A DNA stretch of 64,000 nucleotides from Anadara kagoshimensis (taxonomy: Eukaryota > Mollusca > Bivalvia > Arcoida > Arcidae). Positions 55,932 through 64,000 of the stretch are shown here, one piece after another. Made by a program: the position numbers and the translations under genes. A model generated the notes under the pieces. That model had not been told where the DNA came from and ran no database searches. It saw only the letters and a list, made by a program, of their open reading frames with translations. The first letter of the stretch is position 1; every line of letters begins with the position of its first letter. The stretch spans positions 50,928,920 to 50,992,919 of the forward strand of contig CM037861.1 in the NCBI GenBank assembly GCA_021292105.1, in the 5' to 3' direction.

Positions 55932-58900
55932 CTCTCTCTCTCTCTCTCTCGCATACACACATTTTGCATTATTACATTATATTTTATATACCAAAATAGA
56001 CAAAGAACAAGAATAATCAGATATTATTTGTAGTACATGTACTACATTAGGAAATAGCACGTGTTTCATTGTGTTGCGTTGCACCACATAAACATTATTA
56101 TCTCAGTATTGTAACTTACTTGTGTCATTATGTCTGTTTGGCAGTCCATGGCTCGTCTTAGAAGCAGCATCTTATCAGCATCCTGTGGTAATAAAAACAA
56201 TAAAATTGGCATTTAGGTCATGCGATTAGTTGGTTTTTGTTGAAAGAATTTTAGATTTTGTTGCCATCTGATATAATATAAAAATCGCAGTTAAACATCT
56301 GGCAAAGGTTGTTCAAAAGCCTGTTAGCTTTATCATTTCATTAAGCATTGTTAAACGGCCGTCTAGTGCTGTAAAATTTAAAGGATTTGTATAATATGTA
56401 ATTTAAACCCCTGAGCCGATATCTCTGCTGGTGGCTGGTGCCCCGGGGATATCACCAACTCAGTAGGCAATAATTTCGTATTATTGTCAGAAATATACTA
56501 TAATTGTCTAAATTTCCTGCAAGTTAAAATTTGAAATTTCTCAAAAACTAAGGTATACTCCCTCATGCAAAGTATTTCCTTAGCTTAATTTGGTAAAATA
56601 TATATTTTTGGTCCTTTTGGTAGCTTTTCAACATCTTCAAAATAATTTTGGTATCATAATTTTGGTCCAAGCACTACTGATGAGGAATTGTATTCCGAAA
56701 CGGCCGTCTAGTGCTGTAAAATTAAAACTGGTATAATATGTAATTTAAACACCATCTTTCCATTGCAGATTCATAATACAAACATTAGTAATTTCTAAAT
56801 GCCGGTTATATGTACTGATTTTCAATATAGATTTTAAAAGCACCAGTTAATATATGGTACATTTTTTTCACTAACAGCATGTGTTTAAGCTATCAACCTA
56901 GCCCTGGACAAACTAATAACAATACAACAGGAACGGAATAAGAACAAAACACAAAATAAACACATGTTGAAACAATTTATTACGAAACTTCAGAGTTTGA
57001 AACGGTAATTGACATGTCGTTAAAGTAGTAAGAATTAGTTTGGTTTGTTAAAGTATCATAACCTACCGTTGCATCCGATTCTCCGGTCATCGATTTAACC
57101 CATTCCAATGCTGCCAGGGAGTTTGATCTAATATTGTCTACTCGACCTAGCCTAAACCTTCTAGTAGACGCGCTCTCGTATGTGGACACTAAATGACCAT
57201 GTATCCTTAGAAATAAACAAAACAAACGTGTACCAATCCATATTCAATGAGCGATTTTAACAATTCAAAAGTCAAAGAAAAAACTTTGAAAACAACTAGA
57301 AAAGCATTGATATGAATAAACTCGGTTCAATTACATGTTGGAAAATGCCTTTAGACTTAAAATGAAGTTAACAATAACTAATTTGGATTCAATTTAGATT
57401 CAATTAAGTACATGTAGTATTTAAATGTAGAACCTTTCTTTTGTGAATTTGTCAAGTATGCATGTATCTTGTATTCTTGCATTAACTATTTCATTTAATT
57501 TCTTATTTAACCCATAACACTTTATTTTTGAAAAAATGAGACTAAGTTGAAATTTGCAAATCTTATATCTGTCACTGCTACTTGGGAATGCATTATTGTA
57601 CAAAAATCAATAGTAGCACATGATATACACGTATTTACAGAAGAGAAAATAGGAACTGATTAAAATACACTTTGCCCTATTCGGATCAACAATGAACACA
57701 TGAAGATATGTAACTGTTATGTGTTACTTTTCATGGAATAATACATTAAAAAGTAGCACATGAGATAACTATGAAATGTAATATGATTACTAGCATATAT
57801 TCCAAGACTCTAAATCAACACAAACTGTTATTTAGTCTTTCTTCTTGTAGGTTCATAGGTAGAAGACATATCATACAATCATAAAATCGCCATTAAAGTA
57901 CATACTTGTAAAATGTAAGTTGAAGAGCAAGCTGGATGAAAGAATCAGGACTCATATTTTGGGATTTTGGGAACTCTCTGCCAAAATGTTCAAATGTAAG
58001 TATGTACAAATCCAGATCATCGATTAGACTGAAAATGATAAAAGTAAATAAATAATACAATATTGTTATCACCTGCATCAAAAGTAAATAAATAATACAA
58101 TATTGTTATCACCTGCATCAAAAGTAAATAAATAATACAATATCGTTATCACCTGCATCAAAAGTAAATAAATAATACAATATTGTTATCACCTGCATCA
58201 AAAGTAAATAAATAATACAATATTGTTATCACCTGCATCAAAAGTAAATAAATAATACAATATTGTTATCACCTGTATCAATAAGTGAAGTCAATAATAT
58301 CAACATGCTTATTATCTACGGAATTGGAATTTTCAACACAGCTCCATGCGTGCACTGCACTGCAAACGACTAGTCCGAGTCCATTGTAGATGGACAATAT
58401 TGTATAACTATAAAGGTAATTTAGTGAGATTTTACTGAAAGAACTCATTGTAGTAACCATGTGCAGTGGGTTCAACTACAGATTGGAAATTTATGTGTCC
58501 CTGTAATGCATGTGACCATAATCATTGCTTGCTTTAGACTTATTTAAAATTGACAAAAAATGTAAAAACTTTTAAGTAAATACTATACCATTCAATATGT
58601 TCCGATGCTTCATTGATGCTTTCCTGAACATCTGTACCGATTTTCCATTGTAGTTTTCTAGGACATGGTAATTCACATAAAGATTTCATTCTGTATAACT
58701 TCTTCTGTCTAAGTTCTTCCCTGAAATAATAGTATCATTTATATCAATGTTTGTGTGTGTGTGCTGTTTAAGCTTGGCTTGCTATTTTTCGATGGGTAGT
58801 GTGCTATTAAATGTGTCAGAATGCTGGAGAGTTACCCAGACTGATTTTCAAAAACTGGCCGCATTTCATAACACCTGCCTCAGAAAGATATGCAAGATCT

Positions 58901-61680
58901 ACTGGCCAAGAAAAATAAGTAACAAGAGACTACATGAAATCTGTGCCCAGAAGGATATCCGAGCAGAAATAAAACAACGTAGATGGCGGTGGATTGGACA
59001 TGTGATGAGACAAGACAACAACAGTACTACCAGAGTCTCACTAAAATGGACACCAGATGGGAAGAGGAAGCGGGGAAGACCAAAGGAAACATGGAGGCGG
59101 ACAGCAGAGAAAAAGCTGAAAGAGATGGGGTTGGGGTGGAAGGAAGCAGAGAAAAAGCAAAGGACAGACAGTTGTGGCGAGAGCTGGTGGCGGCCTTATG
59201 TGCACATACGCACGAAGAGGACTAAGTAAGTAAGTAGTGTGAACCTTATGTTTTACATTTCTACAATTATTGCAAGCATTTTCAAATTTATTAATTCATT
59301 TGTCTGGCACTCGTATCGTAAGATACTTATTGTTCTAACTGAAAGGAACCATAAGTAAACTGAAAGAGGAGGTGACTGGGTGGATTGACATATCGCTGAC
59401 CACGCCCACAATATGTTCCGACAAAGGCCTAGCATGCTTGATTTACACGCTAAAACAATGTAAACTCGGCCTGATCATGAATTGCGCCGTTTAATGACGC
59501 CACTGATACTAGTACGTCAGTAGTTGCCGTGACGCTGCTTTGGTACCGTGATTGCGGTCTTTGTCGGAACATTGTGGGCGTGGCCGGCGATCACTCAATT
59601 GTTTATAGCAGCTTCAAAATTATTGCAGCAATAGATAGGATAGAAAAGACCAAAAATACACTGTAGTATAAATAAATGACACTAATGTAAAACCAAACAA
59701 TATACAATAAAATGGTAAGAACCAAACACAAACATACGGGTCCATGTCTAAAACAATTTATGAATTAATTACAGTAAATAAAACCAAATATTAAACATTA
59801 GCTACTAAGCACATCTTAAAACAACGCTAAACTGATTCAAGAATAGCAGAAGTAGCTAATATACTTAACACAACAAATGGAAAAAGAAATGAAACACAAA
59901 TGAGAACATCAATAATAAATCTCTCGACTTGTCTGGTGTGTGACACAAAAGCAAAGTTGCTCAGTGGTGTGGTTCTAGTTTTGTAAGGATTTAATTACTG
60001 TAGTCCCTTACACTTAAACTTAGAATAAATAAAGATATCTGAAATTACATTTAGAAAATCGATAATAGTTCTGTCATGTGCTTCTTTCGATTTTTTTTCC
60101 ATAAAATAATGCATTGAAATTGTCATGTGCTAATTTTGAAGCTATTATTAAATAAAAATTCAAAAGTAGCACATAGCCGTTCTACCTTTATACAGTAATA
60201 TATACTTTTACATACATATATTTTAACAGGTGTTCAATAAGCTGAACAACTGCAATGCCTTCTGAGGGTGAATGTTCATAATTTAACCCACAAGCTCCAT
60301 CCTCTGATATGATAAATTGCATAGTTTTGTCGAACCATCTATTGGAACTATTTAGATCGGTGCCAAGTCCGTGAAGCATCTGGAATGCCAACGATACGTC
60401 GTCCCGTATATTCATATTTGTTTCGTCAATGCTATTTTGGTGGTTGAATTTTATAGGAACTGCATCGTCCAAACATAATACGAAAATACATCTCTCTATG
60501 GCATCCAAAGAATCTCTATTTGTAGATTCTGAAGAAGACAGACATGAAAAATAAACAGATATATTTATTGTAATAACCAATGGGAAGTTGTACTTAGAGG
60601 ATGACATCAAACGTGTGAATAAATAACATCTCATTTTGTCCCCAAAACAAAGTTCATGGAAGATGATGGAACCGGAACGCCCGGAGAAGACCACCTACCT
60701 TCGTTAATCGAACTGGCAAACTTTCTCAGACTAGAATCTGTCCTGAGTAATATTCGATGTAAGTGTATCATTAAGACAAAAAAAGCAGTAACATTTAAAG
60801 GTGCCTGTTTTACTTTGCATAAATTTATGCTATAGTAGTCAGAATTGTCAGATATATCAAAATACTAGGTGGTAAAATCACCCATTCAATACATGTATGT
60901 ACATTCTTTGATGAAATATTTGAAATATAATGTTTCAACCTTGTTTTATTCTATTATATTTATTGTTTTAATAAAAAAAACCATGGATTTTATAACGTTT
61001 TCATCAACAAAACACATATCTTATTACCTTCAATCTACCATAAAACGCTTATTCAAAGCTTTGAGTGAGTGAGTAATGGTGTTTAAGGTCTCAGTCAAGA
61101 ATATTTCACTTATATTGAGACGTCACAAGCTATAGGCGAAGGTGCAGAAATTTTGCTTGTGCGTTGCGCTGATGGCATTATACAGCAGGGTTCTTTATCG
61201 TGCCAAGCCCACTGCGATACGGGACCTCGTTTATTTTAAGTTCCCATCCGAAAGAACCGTGACTTTCATTTCGTAATGCCGAGTGCTTGGCGAAAGAACA
61301 GTCACTATACCCACTTTTAAGTCTTGGGTCAGACCTGGCCGGGGTTTGAACCCACGATCTCCCACTTACGGAGCGAGCACTCTACCAACTGAGTATTCAA
61401 AGCTTTGCAATAACAGACAACAAAATATTTAGTTCAAGTTATGCCCCTTTGAACGGAAAATGTCAGATTCAGGTATACTACACAGGTTGTAAGATTCAAA
61501 CTAACCTTGCATTAGTTTAGTCCTGGCAGTTGCCCATTTATCTCTGTAAGCTGCAGTTAAAATACCAATTCTTTCTGAATCAGTAGTTTCCTCTGCCATC
61601 TTTGATATCCGTGTTAACTGTGTAAACAAATCTTCTTCCGTTAGTCGACTAAAATTATTCATCACATCTAGGACGAAAAA
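53981..61680 (-). CDS. CHAT: Choline O-acetyltransferase, C-terminal 488 aa (eight exons; N-terminal part outside the window)
   Basis: ChAT makes acetylcholine from choline and acetyl-CoA in cholinergic nerve terminals. The exons, 5' to 3', are 61506..61680, 60216..60528, 58589..58720, 57906..58028, 57067..57205, 56120..56182, 55599..55736 and 53981..54367. All join in phase with GT-AG introns. Signatures in order: [24 protein letters not shown] with the catalytic His (codon 60274-60272); [66 protein letters not shown] and R-V-D-N-I-R-S are the ChAT forms; carnitine acyltransferases differ at both. After the family's usual end (MHELC) there is a ~60 residue Ser/Asn/Lys-rich tail. The first exon seen starts at codon phase 0 after an acceptor at 61681, so the choline/CoA-site N-terminal lobe lies beyond 64000. 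No exon for it is seen in 61.7-64 kb. Confidence 0.94.
54414..54612. mobile_element. MITE family B (copy 3)
   Basis: It starts TAGGCAAACGACATAGACCA and ends AGGTTAATGTTGTTTGCCTA. It is 199 bp long with no coding and lies in the last ChAT intron, 47 bp from the acceptor side of the final exon. Confidence 0.75.
54921..54988. repeat. Near-perfect palindrome, 33 bp arms and 2 bp spacer
   Basis: Arms 54921-54953 and 54956-54988 are exact reverse complements separated by AA. It includes GTGTGAGGGAGATATGAACA, again the molluscan GGGAGATA motif. It lies in the last ChAT intron. Confidence 0.95.
55880..55950. repeat. (AC)n(TC)n compound microsatellite
   Basis: About 24 AC units run straight into about 11 TC units, within a ChAT intron. 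Confidence 0.97.
56351..56752. repeat. Two direct copies of an AACGGCCGTCTAGTGCTGTA block
   Basis: AACGGCCGTCTAGTGCTGTA, then AAATT, then GTATAATATGTAATTTAAAC occur at about 56352-56410 and again at about 56698-56752 in the same orientation, 345 bp apart. They may be the ends of one element (LTR-like or a duplicated repeat). No ORF lies between. Confidence 0.65.
58041..58280. repeat. Six tandem copies of a 40 bp unit
   Basis: Units of AAAGTAAATAAATAATACAA-TATTGTTATCACCTGCATCA repeat at exact 40 bp spacing with only two visible substitutions (TATCGTTATC in the third, CCTGTATCA in the last). It begins 12 bp beyond the acceptor of the ChAT exon ending at 58028, so it occupies the branch-point region. 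Confidence 0.97.
58800..59240 (+). mobile_element. LINE 3' fragment, C-terminus of an RTE-like reverse-transcriptase ORF
   Basis: Residues include [55 protein letters not shown] and, after a +1/-2 frame change near 59155, [20 protein letters not shown]. This block is the familiar C-terminus of RTE-like LINE polyproteins. It ends in a short (TAAG)n tail, usual for that class. It is 5'-truncated and frameshifted, inserted in the ChAT intron on the opposite strand. Confidence 0.85.
59400..59583. mobile_element. Hairpin MITE with CCACGCCCACAATATGTTCC ends
   Basis: CCACGCCCACAATATGTTCCGACAAAG at 59400-59426 is inverse to 59559-59583 (with a 2 bp indel). The interior is GC-richer than its flanks. 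It lies in a ChAT intron. Confidence 0.7.
60122..60176. repeat. TGTCATGTGCT palindromic element (copy 2)
   Basis: GTCATGTGCTAATTTTGAA and TTCAAAAGTAGCACATAG form inverted arms around a 20 bp AT loop, close to the donor of the ChAT exon ending at 60216. Confidence 0.75.
61064..61393 (-). mobile_element. tRNA-derived SINE, family 1 (copy 2), with 14 bp target duplication
   Basis: Inverse orientation of the 42.2 kb copy: CTCAGTTGGTAGAGTGCTCG (A box) and GGGTTCAAACCCC (B box) on the minus strand, then the GTTCTTTCGGATGGGAAC and TCGATATAAGTGAAA-like body. TATTCAAAGCTTTG lies directly on both sides (61050-61063 and 61394-61407), a clean target duplication from LINE-type retroposition. Confidence 0.9.
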
Positions 61681-62183
61681 CTGAAAAAAAATACCAAAAC
61701 AAAATAAAAATGTATGTTTATAATATTACAGTGTGAATATTACAAACTTTACAGAAAAAAAAACATTTCTTTACTTTCAAAAATTAAATTTTCCGATTGT
61801 AATGTCGCTATTTTTGAAGGATGCTGATGCCCATTAATTAGGAAGTTTAAGACAGTCGAAACAAACTAGCTCTGGACAAAACAATACCAACAAAAACACA
61901 GCGATATAAACGCCTTAATAGGACATAAAATGCATATGTATGATAATGTAAGACTCCTGGTTTTGGAAAGGCACTCACTAACAACGTGTGCGGTGGGATA
62001 TTTTAGATTCATCTAAATACCGTAAACGCGGTGTACTGATGTGGTCGTTTGTTTTGCGCGAAAATTATATTATGCTTTATGTGTTATAGTGCATATTAAA
62101 AAAAACCGCGAAAAACTACGTGGATATCTCTATATTTCCTATACCGCGAAAATAAACACACAAGAATTGAAATACGTTTACGG

Positions 62184-62285
62184 TGTCATGTGCTACTTTT
62201 GAATTTTTATGAAATAATACAATTCAAAAGTAGCACATGACAATTAATTGTCATGTGCTACTTTTGAATTGTATTATTTCATAAA
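62184..62285. repeat. TGTCATGTGCT palindromic element (copy 3), 80 bp perfect palindrome
   Basis: 62206-62285 is a perfect palindrome with 40 bp arms and no spacer (centre CAATTAATTG). A further TGTCATGTGCTACTTTTGAA at 62184-62203 gives three copies of the arm in all. Confidence 0.95.
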
Positions 62286-62668
62286 CAACGGTAATCAATT
62301 GAGCGACATTATTATGGCATTTTCTAGACCTTTCCTTTCGAATTGTTTTCATTGTCTTGGGTTAAAATAAATAGTAGTTAAACAAGTTAGTAATATATGC
62401 AACCAATTATTCAACGAAATTATTAATAATTTCAATAGCTAAAATATGTTATTACAACATTACAAGATATTATTGCTAACGTAACCAAAACTTCCACACA
62501 CTATTTCAACTGATCATCAATCTTTCCAGAAGAAATTTATAAATATTAAATGGTTTTCTATCATTCTGTCAAAGTAATGCAATTATATGGTTGATTTTTG
62601 CATTGTTATGACACATCACTTAATTCAAACGGAAACGAACCAAAAACAAAAACATCAGTTTCTAACCA

Positions 62669-62968
62669 CTGTGGTAGCTCAGTTGGTAGAGTGCTCGCTC
62701 TGTAAGTGAGGGTCATGGGTTCGAGCCCCGACCGGGTCTGACCAAAGACTTGAAAGTGGGTAAATGAAAGTCACGGTTCTTTCGGACGGGAATTTAAAAT
62801 TAACGAGATCCCGTGTCACGGTGGGCTTGGCACGATAAAGAACCCTGTTGTATAATGCCATCAGCGCAACGTAGAAGGAAAATTTCTGCACCTTCGCCTA
62901 TAACAGGCGCTGTCTCGATATAAGTGAAATATTCTTGACTGTAACGTTAAACACCATTACTCAACTCT
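62669..62968 (+). mobile_element. tRNA-derived SINE, family 1 (copy 3, internally deleted)
   Basis: The head is GGTAGCTCAGTTGGTAGAGT (A box) and GGGTTCGAGCCCC (B box), then the family body. It lacks the ~35 bp GTGACTGTTCTTTCGCCAAG segment present in the other two copies. The flanks AGTTTCTAACCA and AGTTTATAACCA are a 12 bp target duplication with one mismatch. Confidence 0.88.
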
Positions 62969-63534
62969 AGTTTATAACCATATCGTTTACCAAATACAAT
63001 GCACAAACCAATCAACATAGAAATGGCTCTCAAGTTTGCACAATAAATTTATATTAAATTTCATGAATATTTTGTTAAGTTATAAAATTGTAACTATTTT
63101 TTTTCAAAAAATGTTTTTTTAAAAGAAAATGTCTCAAAATCACACCAAAACGCTCGTATAACTTATTTATTTATTAGATAAGTTATGAAAATGTAACGTA
63201 ACTGGTTTTTCAAAACGGCTCAAAATCACAAAAACCTGTTTCTAATTGGGTTCTATCGTTTTATTGGTTTGTTTGTTTTTTATTCTTTTTGTTGTTGTTG
63301 TTTTCGCAAAAGCCGACCGTTTTTACCACTTTCGTTATATTATTTTGTTATATATGTTTCATTAAAGCATTTTATGATTAAGCAGAAAATAAAACGGAAT
63401 GGATTTTATTTTTTTCTGAAAAATTGTTTTGATATTATTCCACTACTATCTCAAAAGTTGAAATATTTACACTGATCTCCCATTCTGAATAAACAAGTTC
63501 ATGCGTAAATGTAAAATAAAAACAAAATCAAATC

Positions 63535-63700
63535 AAAAACAAACATACTAATCCATGTCTGAATCACAATCCTAAAGCAAAGTAAAAACGTTGAAACTGA
63601 CAAGTAGGGTAATACACGCAAATTTCCATCAAGGAAGCGAGACCGTGTGCTCCGGAAGGGTAATCACTTCCTGTTTAGCTAGCTAGCTATAGCCGTCACG
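63535..63700 (+). repeat. Dispersed repeat family A (copy 6)
   Basis: The best-kept copy: CAAACATACTAATCCATGTC, TTGAAACTGACAAGTAGGGT, AATTTCCATCAAGGAAGCGA and GTGCTCCGGAAGGGTAATCA, followed by CTTCCTG. Confidence 0.7.
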
Positions 63701-64000
63701 TGTGTAATCAAAATTCTGTGAAAGGAACATGGAACTATGTGGCGTCAAATACTAGCATATCCAGGGCAATACTGGACACAGAGACATCAAACTTATCAAC
63801 AATACTTTGATGACGGTCATAAAACTTTAGAGGGCCCTGATAAGCCTTGAACATGACGGGATTATTATTGTTATTATTATTTTGACCTTCCATTATGTGT
63901 ATCATAAAAGTAATGGGTTTGTTGATTCTTGTGTAATTTGATTAAAGGTTGCGTTTCTTCTGCAATTCCAACTATTTTGTTTTGCTCTTACATATCTTAT

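Larger units (their letters stand above)
61681..64000. other. CHAT: Upstream ChAT intron or flank, no exon seen
   Basis: The acceptor CAG|TTTTTC at 61681 opens this stretch on the minus strand. Besides the SINE, the palindrome and family A, I find no sequence resembling ChAT N-terminal motifs. The preceding exon is therefore outside the window. Confidence 0.55.

Noticed and set aside
58041..58280. CRISPR-like array of regular 40 bp repeats
   Set aside because: There are no unique spacers: the repeat unit is contiguous, in an intron of an animal gene.
58747..59229. Host gene on the + strand inside the ChAT intron
   Set aside because: Sequence is a 5'-truncated, frameshifted LINE C-terminus with a (TAAG)n tail.
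53981..61680. Carnitine O-acetyltransferase instead of choline acetyltransferase
   Set aside because: EHSP after the catalytic His, [16 protein letters not shown] and STSQVPTT are the ChAT versions. The carnitine enzymes differ at each.

Overview
This is AT-rich animal nuclear DNA. The three host genes are intron-rich, with GT-AG introns. Dispersed short repeats and tRNA-headed SINE-like elements are dense, and several repeat types (A/GGGAGATAACT blocks, AGCTCACCTG-bounded repeats, SINEs ending ACGTTAAACACCA) are familiar from molluscs. A lophotrochozoan, most likely a bivalve mollusc, is my inference. The window itself does not name the species.

Layout. (1) 1-6.0 kb, + strand: the last two coding exons of a stargazin/TARP-type CACNG gene, ending in the PDZ ligand RRTTPV. 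(2) 6-11.7 kb: intergenic repeats, including a MITE family with TAGGCAAACAACATTGACCT ends and two hairpin elements. (3) 11.7-28.4 kb, - strand: a complete SEC31A gene of 26 coding exons and about 1206 aa. All exon joins were checked for phase. A 5' untranslated exon and a promoter with a perfect NRF1 palindrome probably lie at 29.7-30.1 kb. (4) 30-43.7 kb: no host gene seen. It holds degenerate tandem repeats, a 3.9 kb unit bounded by 19 bp inverted repeats, a small SAP-like ORF, decayed mariner remnants inside a larger inverted repeat, and SINEs. (5) 43.7-51.2 kb: a 44 bp minisatellite interrupted by a 7054 bp DNA transposon with about 0.94 kb terminal inverted repeats and a 3 bp target duplication. 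The transposon encodes a 942 aa zinc-finger/transposase-like ORF overlapping, in the -1 frame, a 629 aa ORF that carries a complete-looking XPG/FEN1-type nuclease domain. It looks like the Academ (XPG-bearing) group. (6) 51.2-53.6 kb: further dispersed repeats. (7) 53.98-61.68 kb, - strand: eight 3' coding exons (488 aa) of choline acetyltransferase with the catalytic His. The N-terminal exons lie beyond the window. Its introns hold a LINE 3' fragment, a 6 x 40 bp tandem repeat, hairpin MITEs and a SINE with a 14 bp target duplication.

The host genes are unrelated in function: AMPA-receptor or Ca-channel auxiliary subunit, COPII coat, and acetylcholine synthesis. They are simply neighbours. 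The most notable object is the transposon: near-identical outer TIR segments, intact long ORFs apart from one frame change in an A5G4 run, and a nuclease domain fused or frameshift-coupled to the transposase.
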